NCBI RefSeq assembly: GCF_042743185.1
Contig: NZ_JBHYMS010000022.1
Span: forward strand, 1-64,000
Length of the DNA: 64,000 nucleotides
Source of the DNA: Inquilinus sp042743185
Lineage (GTDB): Bacteria > Pseudomonadota > Alphaproteobacteria > DSM-16000 > Inquilinaceae
Reading direction: 5' to 3'
In this document: one piece after another, positions 6,820 through 13,178 of the stretch
How the letters are laid out: each line of letters begins with the position of its first letter
Position numbering within the stretch: the first letter of the stretch is position 1
Notes under the pieces: model-generated
Told to the model about the DNA's origin: nothing
Seen by the model: only the letters and a program-made list of their open reading frames with translations
The model's database searches: none
Translations under genes and position numbers: made by a program

Positions 6820-8190
6820 ATGGGCCTTACCGATAGCCGCGGTGTTCCGGTCTCGACCACGAGCCGCGCCGCGCTCGACCGCTACGAGGCGGCCCTCGAC
6901 CGGCTGCACAGCTATTTCCGCGACCCGCTGGTGGAGATCGAGGCGGCGCTGGCGGAGGATCCGGGCTTCGTCATGGGACATTGCCTGCGCGGCACGCTGA
7001 TGGCGCTGGCCACGGAGAGGGCGGCGGAGGCGCCGCTGCGGCAGAGCGTCGAGGCGGCGGAAGCGCTGGCGGCCGGAGCCAACGAGCGCGAGCGCGGCCA
7101 TGTCGCGGCGCTGCGGGCCTGGCTGGACGGCGATTTCGCCGGGGCGGTCGACGCCTGGGGCCGGGTGGCGGAGGTGTGGCCGCGCGACGGGCTGGCGCTG
7201 CAGGCCGCCCATCTCGGCGACTTCTATCTCGGCCACACGCCGCTGCTGCGCGACCGCATCGCCCGGGCGCTGCCGGGCTGGGACGAAGCGGTGCCCGGCT
7301 ATGGCTACGTCCTCGGCATGCACGCCTTCGGCCTCGAGGAGACCGGCGACTACCGCGCCGCCGAGGCGACCGGCCGCCGCGCCGTGGCGCTGCAGCCGCG
7401 CGACCCCTGGGCGATCCACGCCGTCGCCCATGTCATGGAGATGCAGGGCCGGCTGCCGGAGGGCATCGGCTGGCTGACCGGCCGCACCGGCGACTGGGCG
7501 CCGGACAACATGTTCGCCTTCCACAACTGGTGGCACCTCGCCCTCTACCATCTCGACCTCGGCGAGACCGGGACGGTGCTGCGGCTCTACGACGAGGCGA
7601 TCCGGCCGCAGCCCTCGCCGCTGGCGCTGGAGACGCTGGACGCCACGGCGCTCTTGTGGCGCCTCCATCTCCGCGGCGTCGACGGAGGCGCCCGCTGGGC
7701 CGAGCTCGCCGACAGCTGGGCGCCGATGGCCGAGGACGGCTACTACGCCTTCAACGACATGCACGCGATGATGGCCTTCGTCGCCACCGGCCGCGATGCC
7801 GATGCCGACCGGCTGCTGGCGGCCCAGGTCCGCAGCGCGGCGGCCGGCGGCACCAACGCGGCGATGACGGCCGAGGTCGGGCTGCCGGTGTGCCGTGCGC
7901 TGCGCGCCTTCGGTACCGGCGACTACGGGACGGCGGTCGAGCTGCTGACGCAGGTGCGGGCGGTGGCCCACCGCTTCGGCGGCAGCCACGCCCAGCGCGA
8001 CGTGCTGACCCTGACACTGGTGGAGGCGGCGCTGCGCGGCGGGCAGGCGGATGTGGCCCGGGCGCTGGCGGCGGAACGCACCGAGGCCAAGCCCGGCAGC
8101 CCCTTCAACTGGCGCCTGACCGCCCGCGCCTCGCGCCTGTCCGGCGACGAGGCGGGGGCGGTGGCGGCGGAGACGAGGGCCAGGGCCTGA
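6820..8190 (+). CDS. TPR protein of the TTC38/StaR-like family
   Basis: 456 residues made almost entirely of alpha-helical tetratricopeptide-type repeats. The characteristic segments DPWAIHAVAHVMEMQGR and FHNWWHLALYHLDLGE match the TTC38/StaR-like group. These are cytosolic scaffold-type proteins of poorly known function that often occur near metabolic genes. The ATG at 6820 (MGLTDSRG) has GAGGAGG just upstream and is preferred to the ATG at 6778, which lies inside the terminator tail. It probably has its own promoter, since the upstream ORF ends in a terminator. It converges with the DUF6065-like gene, 24 bases between stops. Confidence 0.8.
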   Translation: MGLTDSRGVPVSTTSRAALDRYEAALDRLHSYFRDPLVEIEAALAEDPGFVMGHCLRGTLMALATERAAEAPLRQSVEAAEALAAGANERERGHVAALRAWLDGDFAGAVDAWGRVAEVWPRDGLALQAAHLGDFYLGHTPLLRDRIARALPGWDEAVPGYGYVLGMHAFGLEETGDYRAAEATGRRAVALQPRDPWAIHAVAHVMEMQGRLPEGIGWLTGRTGDWAPDNMFAFHNWWHLALYHLDLGETGTVLRLYDEAIRPQPSPLALETLDATALLWRLHLRGVDGGARWAELADSWAPMAEDGYYAFNDMHAMMAFVATGRDADADRLLAAQVRSAAAGGTNAAMTAEVGLPVCRALRAFGTGDYGTAVELLTQVRAVAHRFGGSHAQRDVLTLTLVEAALRGGQADVARALAAERTEAKPGSPFNWRLTARASRLSGDEAGAVAAETRARA

Positions 8191-8214
8191 AGACCGCGCG
8201 GCCCGTTCCGAAGA

Positions 8215-8943
8215 TCAGCCCTCCCGGAACGGCTTCAGCCGCAGCTTGGTCTGGTGCTGCGGGGCGGAGGTGCCGTCGGGGGCGATGCCGCGATAGTAGC
8301 CCTTCTGCCACCTCGCCTCGTTGGCTTCGGTGCCGGGCACCGCGAGGTCGGCCAGGAAATCGGCGCGGCCCTGGTGGAAGGCCCAGTAGCGGGCCTCCAG
8401 CGCCGGATCGTCGGCCAGCGGACGGAATTCCGGCTCCACCGCCTCGACCCCGTCGCGTGCCAGGGGGAAGAACAGGCAGAAGGGCTCGCCGGCCGCGAAC
8501 TCGACCAAGTGGTTCGGCCGGGTGAAGCACCAGTTCATGGTGAAGCCGTAGGGTGACCAGTCGGTCTCGACCACGCCCGTCAGTGGCGCAATGCCGTCCT
8601 TCGGCGCGTTGGTCGGGCCGGAGACCCAGAGGTTGCAGCCCGGCTCGGTGCGCAGCAGCAGCGGCACGTGGAAGGTCAGGATGCCGCTGCCGAAATGGCC
8701 GACCGCCGGGGCAGGGGCGTCGCCCTCCGCCTCGACCCGAACCGACTCCGGCGCCGTGCCGCCGTCCCACCAGGCCCGGATCGTGCCCGGGCACAGGATC
8801 TCCCAGCCATGCGCGTTGGCGATGTTGAGCGGCAGGCAGCGATAGGCGAAGCCCTCCGGCGTCGCCGACATCCAGTCGCGCGTGGCCGGGGCCGGGCGGA
8901 TCTCCGGATGCGCCCCGCCGATGGTGTAGGCGATCAGCTTCAT
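8215..8943 (-). CDS. DUF6065-like protein
   Basis: 242 residues with no signal peptide. The conserved blocks (RDWM-ATPEGFAYRCLPLNIANAHGWEIL, then HFGSGILTFHVPLLLRTEPG and TDWSPYGFTMNWCFTRP) match my recollection of DUF6065 family proteins. Many Trp, Phe and His residues sit in an all-beta-looking fold, reminiscent of cupin-like or Fe(II)/oxoglutarate-type enzymes, but that is speculative and no metal-site motif is certain. It lies alone between convergent TPR and divergent pheC genes. Function unknown. Confidence 0.65.
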   Translation of the reverse strand: MKLIAYTIGGAHPEIRPAPATRDWMSATPEGFAYRCLPLNIANAHGWEILCPGTIRAWWDGGTAPESVRVEAEGDAPAPAVGHFGSGILTFHVPLLLRTEPGCNLWVSGPTNAPKDGIAPLTGVVETDWSPYGFTMNWCFTRPNHLVEFAAGEPFCLFFPLARDGVEAVEPEFRPLADDPALEARYWAFHQGRADFLADLAVPGTEANEARWQKGYYRGIAPDGTSAPQHQTKLRLKPFREG

Positions 8944-9042
8944 GGCGAGGATGGTAACGGCGACCGGCCGCGCGGACGACCCTGTTGGTGGCGTCCCATT
9001 TGTCCGACTAAGATCCTTGCCGAATCAAATCCGGGAGGAATC

Positions 9043-9816
9043 ATGCGCCTGCTTGCCGCCGCCGCTTTGCTGCTCGCCTTGCCCGTCGCCGCGACCGCTG
9101 CGGATCGCGCCGACACGCTCGACGCCGTGACCAAGGCCGGGGTGCTGAAGGTCTGCACCACAGGCGACTACAAGCCCTTCACCTATCTCGATCCTGCCAA
9201 GGGCGAGTACGAGGGCATCGACATCGACATGGCCCGCGACCTGGCCGCGGCGCTCGGGGTGAAGGCGGAGTTCGTCAAGACCAGCTGGAAGACGCTGATG
9301 GCGGATTTCACCGGCGGCGCCTGCGACATGGCGATGGGCGGCATCAGCGTGACCTTGCAGCGCCAGAAGCAGGCCTTCTTCAGCATCCCGATCGATGTCG
9401 ACGGCAAGACGCCGATCACCCGCTGCGAGAATGTCGACAAGTTCCAGACGGTGGAACAGATCGACCAGCCCGGCGTCACGGTGATCGAGCCGCCGGGGGG
9501 CACCAACGAGGCCTTCGTGCGCGAGCGGGTCAAGTCGGCGAAGGTCACCATCTTCCCGGACAACACCAAGATCTTCGACGAGATCCTGGCCGGCCGGGCC
9601 GATGTGATGATCACCGACGCCAGCGAGACCCGGCTGCAGCAGAAGCTGCGCCCCGGCCTGTGCGCCGTGCATCCCGACCAGCCCTTCACCTTCGCCGAGA
9701 AGGCCTATCTGCTGCCGCGCGGCGACGTGGTGTTCAAGGCCTTCGTCGACCAATGGCTGCATCTGCGCCTGCATGACGGCAGCCACGCCAAGTTCAGCGC
9801 GGTTTGGATGGGGTAG
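9043..9816 (+). CDS. pheC: Periplasmic cyclohexadienyl dehydratase-like protein
   Basis: 257 residues with a signal peptide (hydrophobic core to about residue 22). It has the solute-binding-protein fold (SBP_bac_3). Several blocks match Pseudomonas PheC closely: TTGDYKPF, GISVTLQRQKQAFFSIP, DGKTPIT, IDQPGVT, PGGTNEAF, CAVHPDQPFTFAEKAYLLPR and VDQWLHLR. PheC converts prephenate to phenylpyruvate (or arogenate to phenylalanine) in the periplasm. A Glu after TDA (ITDASETRL) lies where the PheC catalytic glutamate is expected. The ATG at 9043 is preceded by GGGAGGAA. A plain amino-acid binding protein is less likely, as no transporter genes adjoin it. Confidence 0.85.
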   Translation: MRLLAAAALLLALPVAATAADRADTLDAVTKAGVLKVCTTGDYKPFTYLDPAKGEYEGIDIDMARDLAAALGVKAEFVKTSWKTLMADFTGGACDMAMGGISVTLQRQKQAFFSIPIDVDGKTPITRCENVDKFQTVEQIDQPGVTVIEPPGGTNEAFVRERVKSAKVTIFPDNTKIFDEILAGRADVMITDASETRLQQKLRPGLCAVHPDQPFTFAEKAYLLPRGDVVFKAFVDQWLHLRLHDGSHAKFSAVWMG

Positions 9817-9820
9817 GGCG

Positions 9821-9846
9821 AAAAGGCGGCGGCCCCGGGCCGCCGC
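9821..9846 (-). terminator. Rho-independent terminator after the 76-aa gene
   Basis: A GC-rich palindrome of GGCGGCGGCCC and its complement (9825-9846), followed on the minus strand by CTTTTC. It sits between the convergent pheC stop and the small gene at 9856-10086. Confidence 0.6.
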
Positions 9847-9855
9847 GCCGACCGG

Positions 9856-10086
9856 CTACTGGCCGCGCAGGCGGGTCATGGTCTTGATCGGGCCGCGGGG
9901 ATTGCCGGACATCTCGGCGATCTTGCGGTCCTGGGCCTCGATGAAGGCCCGCACGGGGGCGTCGCCGTCCAGCCCGTCGGCCTCGGCGCGCGGAACCTTG
10001 CGGTTCGAGCTCAGCGTGCCGTCCTGGTAGACGATGTTGAACAGCACGAAGGCGCTGTCATTGGATTGCTTCTTGCTCCGGGCCAT
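9856..10086 (-). CDS. Conserved small alphaproteobacterial protein
   Basis: 76 residues from ATG 10084-10086 (MARSKKQ), which fits the family better than the 92-residue extension. It contains SAFVLFNIVYQDGT, SSNRKVP, then GLDGDAPVRAFIEAQDRKIAEMSG and a basic C-terminus. It resembles a small conserved hypothetical protein I recall from other alphaproteobacteria, of unknown function. It probably belongs with the 60-residue gene just upstream, 25 bases away on the same strand. Confidence 0.65.
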   Translation of the reverse strand: MARSKKQSNDSAFVLFNIVYQDGTLSSNRKVPRAEADGLDGDAPVRAFIEAQDRKIAEMSGNPRGPIKTMTRLRGQ

Positions 10087-10111
10087 GTGGGCACTCCGGT
10101 GACGGTTCGGG

Positions 10112-10294
10112 TCAGGACGGGTCGGTCTCGCCATCCTGCGGCGGCATGTCGCCGTCCTGGGGTGCGTCGCCCTCCTGGGAGGCCTTGCGGCGGGCGGCCT
10201 CTTCCTCGCGCTTCTGCAGCTTCTCCTGCTTCTTCTGTTCCTTGGCGCGGTTACGCTCGCTGCGCTGCTGATTGTAGTTCGGCTTGAACGGCAT
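10112..10294 (-). CDS. Small charged coiled-coil protein
   Basis: 60 residues beginning MPFKPNYNQQRSERNRAKEQ. The first 40 residues are Lys/Glu/Gln/Arg-rich and predicted to form a coiled coil; the tail is acidic (DAPQDGDMPPQDGE). Similar small proteins with an MPFKPNY start are common in alphaproteobacteria, without a known function. ATG at 10292-10294 with GGAGG upstream. It is followed by the 76-residue gene on the same strand and lies downstream of the cold-shock gene's terminator. Confidence 0.65.
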   Translation of the reverse strand: MPFKPNYNQQRSERNRAKEQKKQEKLQKREEEAARRKASQEGDAPQDGDMPPQDGETDPS

Positions 10295-10339
10295 GACGGC
10301 CTCCTCTGGCGCGACGCTTCCGCATCGTCGATCTGTCAT

Positions 10340-10372
10340 AAGAAAAGGAGCGCCCGACGGCGCGGGCGCTCC
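10340..10372 (-). terminator. Rho-independent terminator of the cold-shock gene
   Basis: Perfect 10-bp stem GGAGCGCCCG (10347-10356) / CGGGCGCTCC (10363-10372) with a six-base loop, followed on the minus strand by TTTTCTT. It is placed 24 bases after the csp stop. Confidence 0.88.
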
Positions 10373-10395
10373 TGATCCGCTCCGCAATCGAAGGC

Positions 10396-10605
10396 TCAGA
10401 CTTCCTTCAGATTCTCCGCCGAGGTCTTGCCGCGCTTCGGATCGCGCTGCTCCTCGTAGGAGATCTTCTGGCCTTCGTTCAGGCCGCGCAGACCGGCGCG
10501 CTCGACGGCGGAGATGTGGACGAAGACGTCCGAGCCGCCGTTCTCCGGCTGAATGAAGCCGAAGCCTTTGGTGCTGTTGAACCACTTAACGGTGCCGATC
10601 GGCAT
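10396..10605 (-). CDS. Cold-shock domain protein (CspA family)
   Basis: 69 residues: MPIGTVKWFNSTKGFGFIQP with RNP1 (KGFGFI), then DVFVHISAVERAG with RNP2 (VFVHI). It is a single OB-fold RNA chaperone that melts mRNA secondary structure. The length is exact for the family. The start follows a GGAGG site (minus strand). A 200-base upstream region without genes is compatible with the long 5' leaders typical of csp mRNAs, and a strong terminator follows. Confidence 0.95.
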   Translation of the reverse strand: MPIGTVKWFNSTKGFGFIQPENGGSDVFVHISAVERAGLRGLNEGQKISYEEQRDPKRGKTSAENLKEV

Positions 10606-10818
10606 CGCTTTTCCTCCAGTTGAGGGGGTGGCGCCGCGCGGAACTGCGCGACGCATCAAACGGGAAGGGGAAAGGCGAGGGATCCGCGGCCGCGAGGGCA
10701 TAGCAGGCCGGCCGTCCAAACCAGAATGACCCCCCAAACATGGGGGAATACGGGTGGAATGGCAAGGTCGACGCGGAATCAGACCGGATATGCCGGGTCC
10801 GCACAGCCGGATCCGGGG
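10606..10818 (-). other. Intergenic: cold-shock leader region
   Basis: No convincing gene. It probably contains the csp promoter and 5' leader. A G5/C5 hairpin (CCCCC-AAACAT-GGGGG, 10731-10747) lies 70 bases beyond the end of the kinase gene and may help end that upstream transcript, although its T-tract is weak. Confidence 0.4.
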
Positions 10819-11577
10819 TCAGAACGGCGATCCGGACGCGGCCATCGCCATCAGTCTTTCGGCCTCGCCGGGCACGCCTTCGGCCAGGCGGGCGGCGGCG
10901 ACGAAAGGCAGCCAGGCGAAGACCAGGTCCCGGCTCTCGCCCGCGGCTGCGATGTAGGTCTCGACATAGGCGACGGCCAGCTCCGGCGCCACCGGCCGGA
11001 TCAGCACGTAGGAGCGGCAGACATCGGCCGCCGGATCGCCGGCGCAGGCGTCCAGCCAGTCGACCACCACCTCCTGCCCCGGCGGCCCCAGGATATTCCA
11101 GGGATGAAAGTCGCCGTGGCAGAGGCGGTCGCCCTCCGGCAGCTCGGCCAGGTCGTCCAGCAGCCGGCGCCGCAATGCTTCATCCGGGATCGGCGCCCGG
11201 CCGATATTGACCGCCAGCCTGGCTTTCATGCTGCCGAGATGCGTCCCCGGATGGCCATGGATCTCGATCTGAAGCCGGGCCATGCGCTCCAGGCAGGCCG
11301 AAACCCGGTCGGGCCGGCAGCGGATGGCATCGGCGAGGGACGGCCCCCCGGCCCGGGTCATGGCGATCCCCCAGCGGCCGTCGATCTGCCCGACGGCCCG
11401 GGCCGAGGGCGCGGGCAGCCCGAGCGCCTCGATCAGCGCCAGGATCGACGCCTCGCGGAACGCCGCCCGCTTCGGCGCGGTCGCCGTCGTCCGGTACAGC
11501 TTGACCACCAGGTCGCCGGCATCGAAGACCTCGGCCTCCTTGCCCGATCCGAGCAGCGGTCCGAGGGGCAGGTCCAT
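10819..11577 (-). CDS. Aminoglycoside phosphotransferase-fold kinase (APH family)
   Basis: 252 residues. The APH/choline-kinase fold shows the Brenner motif LCHGDFHPWNIL (catalytic Asp) and the metal-binding Asp in EVVVDWLDACAGDP. The N-lobe has GSGKEAEVFDAGDLVVKLYR with the ATP-binding lysine. Substrate unknown: the family includes sugar, amino-acid and antibiotic kinases. It begins two bases after the coaA stop, so it is the second gene of a coaA operon. That hints at a metabolic small-molecule kinase rather than drug resistance. Confidence 0.82.
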   Translation of the reverse strand: MDLPLGPLLGSGKEAEVFDAGDLVVKLYRTTATAPKRAAFREASILALIEALGLPAPSARAVGQIDGRWGIAMTRAGGPSLADAIRCRPDRVSACLERMARLQIEIHGHPGTHLGSMKARLAVNIGRAPIPDEALRRRLLDDLAELPEGDRLCHGDFHPWNILGPPGQEVVVDWLDACAGDPAADVCRSYVLIRPVAPELAVAYVETYIAAAGESRDLVFAWLPFVAAARLAEGVPGEAERLMAMAASGSPF

Positions 11578-11579
11578 GG

Positions 11580-12545
11580 CTACATCCGGCGCAGGGCGAC
11601 GGCGTCGACCGAATGGTCGGCGGCCTTGTGCAGCACCAGCCGGGCGCGCTGCCGCGTCGGCAGGATGTTCTCGCGGAGGTTCACCCCGTTGATCCGGTCC
11701 CAGATCTCGCGGGCGACGCGGCGGGCTTCCGCCTCCGGCAAGTCGCGCTGGTGATGGAAATGGGAGGAGGGGTCCCGGAACGCGGTGCGCTGCAGCAGCA
11801 GGCGGCGCTCGACGAACCAGCGGGCGATGTCCTCCTCCTCGGCATCGACATAGACCGAGAAGTCGAAGAAATCGGAGGTGACGACCGAGGCCCCGGCCGG
11901 GGCCTGCAGCACGTTCAGCCCCTCGAAGATCAGGATGTCCGGCCGGCGGATCACCTGCTTCTCGCCGGGCAGGATGTCGTAGGCGAGGTGGGAATAGACC
12001 GGCGCCTCGACCTCCGGCCGGCCGGACTTCACCGCGGCCAGGAAGCCGATCATCCGGCGCAGGTCGTAGCTCTCGGGGAAGCCTTTGCGCCGCATCAGCC
12101 CGCGCTCCTCCAGCACCGATTTCGGCCACAGGAAGCCGTCGGTGGTCACCAGCTCGACCCGCGGATGGTCGGGCCAGCGCGACAGCAGCAGGCGCAGCAG
12201 CCGCGCGAAGGTGCTCTTGCCGACGGCGACGCTGCCGGCGACCCCGATGATGTAGGGCGGCGGCGGGCCGGGCCGGCCGAGGAAGGCGTCCTGCACCCCG
12301 TCGAGCCTGCGGGCGGCGGCGACGTGCAGGTTCAGCAGGCGCGACAGCGGCAGCAGGATGTCGGCGACATCGGCCTGCGACATCGGCTCGTTCAGCCCGC
12401 GCAGCTCGGCCAGCTCGGTCTCGGACAGCGCCATCGGCGTCGAGGCCCGGAGCGCCGCCCATTCCGCTCGGGTGAAGCGGTCATAGGCCTGGGGCCGGGC
12501 GGCGAACAGGTCGGGCACGGGCCGGGCAGGGGAGGGATCGGGCAT
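11580..12545 (-). CDS. coaA: Type I pantothenate kinase
   Basis: 321 residues. It phosphorylates pantothenate, the first and controlling step of coenzyme A synthesis. The P-loop GVAGSVAVGKST is near residue 102, with the family blocks RVELVTTDGFLWP, GFPESYD, YSHLAYDI and DILIFEGLNVLQ, and a C-terminal INGVNLRENILPTR. The ATG at 12543-12545 (MPDPSPARP) gives normal length; the open frame extends to 12602 without homology. It is followed by the APH-fold kinase. Product feedback by CoA is usual for this type. Confidence 0.95.
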   Translation of the reverse strand: MPDPSPARPVPDLFAARPQAYDRFTRAEWAALRASTPMALSETELAELRGLNEPMSQADVADILLPLSRLLNLHVAAARRLDGVQDAFLGRPGPPPPYIIGVAGSVAVGKSTFARLLRLLLSRWPDHPRVELVTTDGFLWPKSVLEERGLMRRKGFPESYDLRRMIGFLAAVKSGRPEVEAPVYSHLAYDILPGEKQVIRRPDILIFEGLNVLQAPAGASVVTSDFFDFSVYVDAEEEDIARWFVERRLLLQRTAFRDPSSHFHHQRDLPEAEARRVAREIWDRINGVNLRENILPTRQRARLVLHKAADHSVDAVALRRM

Positions 12546-12660
12546 CGCAGGCTCGCCGCTGGAGGACGGGTCAGGGTCCGACGATCCGTGGGTCCGAGGC
12601 AAGGCCTGCCATCCCTCTTGCGCTGCGCCTCGGCCCGCGCTACACCCGGCCTCGCATCCA

Positions 12661-12801
12661 GAGCTGGGCTGACGCCCACGCCAACCTGCCTCCCGGGCAA
12701 GGTGGTGGCCTCTCGCAAGAGGGGCGATGCGGCCGGACCGGCAACCAAACGGGTCGAACGCCGCGCGTCAGCCCTCCTCGCAACCGCGAAGGAGGGTTTT
12801 T
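12661..12801 (+). ncRNA. Structured RNA leader or sRNA candidate
   Basis: A chain of short hairpins occupies this non-coding stretch. They are GGGC-TGAC-GCCC (12666-12677), CCTGCC-loop-GGCAAGG (12685-12702), CCTCT-CGCA-AGAGG (12709-12722) and GCCGG-A-CCGGC (around 12732-12742). The chain ends in a terminator whose T-run touches the next start codon. Hairpins in series ending in an intrinsic terminator with the downstream Shine-Dalgarno in its 3' arm are the layout of an attenuator or riboswitch. An independent sRNA is equally possible. It matches no riboswitch class I can name. Confidence 0.4.
12772..12801 (+). terminator. Terminator hairpin that contains the next gene's Shine-Dalgarno
   Basis: CCCTCCTCGC (12772-12781), loop AACC, GCGAAGGAGGG (12786-12796, one bulged A), then TTTTT (12797-12801). 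GGAGG in the 3' arm is seven bases from the ATG at 12803, so formation of the hairpin would both end transcription and hide the ribosome-binding site. Confidence 0.7.
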
Positions 12802-12802
12802 C

Positions 12803-13078
12803 ATGTCCGCATCCGCTTCCGCCGCGATCCCGCTCGCCGGCCCCGGCGACACGGTCGAGCGGCTCGACGAGCACCCCTGTCCCGGCCCGCGCGACCCGCA
12901 CCGGCGCGAGATCCTCTACGCCGTGGTGCATCGCGGCGCCGGGCTGTGGACCCATCTCTACCGCGTCGTCCTCGCCGCCGCGTCCCGGCCGGAGATCCAT
13001 CTCGACCGGGTGCTGGAGGGCGATCGCCTGGCCGATCTGCGCCAAGCCTATGGCCGAGTGGCTGACCTGGCGGCGTGA
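12803..13078 (+). CDS. Small hypothetical protein behind an attenuator-like hairpin
   Basis: 91 residues, MSASASAAIPLAGPGDTVERLDEH..., no recognised family. The middle (YAVVHRGAGLWTHLYRVVLAAA) is amphipathic and the end is helical (EGDRLADLRQAYGRVADLAA). An excellent GGAGG site lies seven bases before the ATG, but within the terminator hairpin above, so expression may be conditional. It is followed directly by a palindromic repeat. No operon partner. Confidence 0.5.
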   Translation: MSASASAAIPLAGPGDTVERLDEHPCPGPRDPHRREILYAVVHRGAGLWTHLYRVVLAAASRPEIHLDRVLEGDRLADLRQAYGRVADLAA

Positions 13079-13086
13079 GATGCTGA

Positions 13087-13164
13087 GTAGGTTGGGTTCG
13101 CTGGGCGAACCCAACATCGTGCAGCCGGACCAGTGTCGGGTTCGCTGTCGCGAACCCAACCTAC
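13087..13164. repeat. Palindromic intergenic repeat, copy 1
   Basis: 78 bases bounded by GTAGGTTGGGTTCGC and its exact complement GCGAACCCAACCTAC, with an inner copy of GGCGAACCCAAC. A second element with the same ends is at 34864-34943. It lies between convergent gene ends (the 91-residue gene and phaC), the usual place for REP-like elements. Confidence 0.8.
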
Positions 13165-13178
13165 GTCGTGGCGTGCGT

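Noticed and set aside
6489..6860. N-terminal extension of the acyltransferase to 495 residues
   Set aside because: The extra 124 residues have no acyltransferase similarity and run antisense to the ArfA-like ORF and its terminator.
10819..11577. Aminoglycoside-resistance gene
   Set aside because: The APH fold is shared by many metabolic kinases, and coupling to coaA argues against a resistance cassette.
12661..12801. SAM-I (S-box) riboswitch, because of GATGCGGCCGGACCGGCAACC
   Set aside because: The GGCAACC-like stretch is suggestive, but the closing P1 helix and kink-turn arrangement are not seen and the downstream gene is not a methionine gene.
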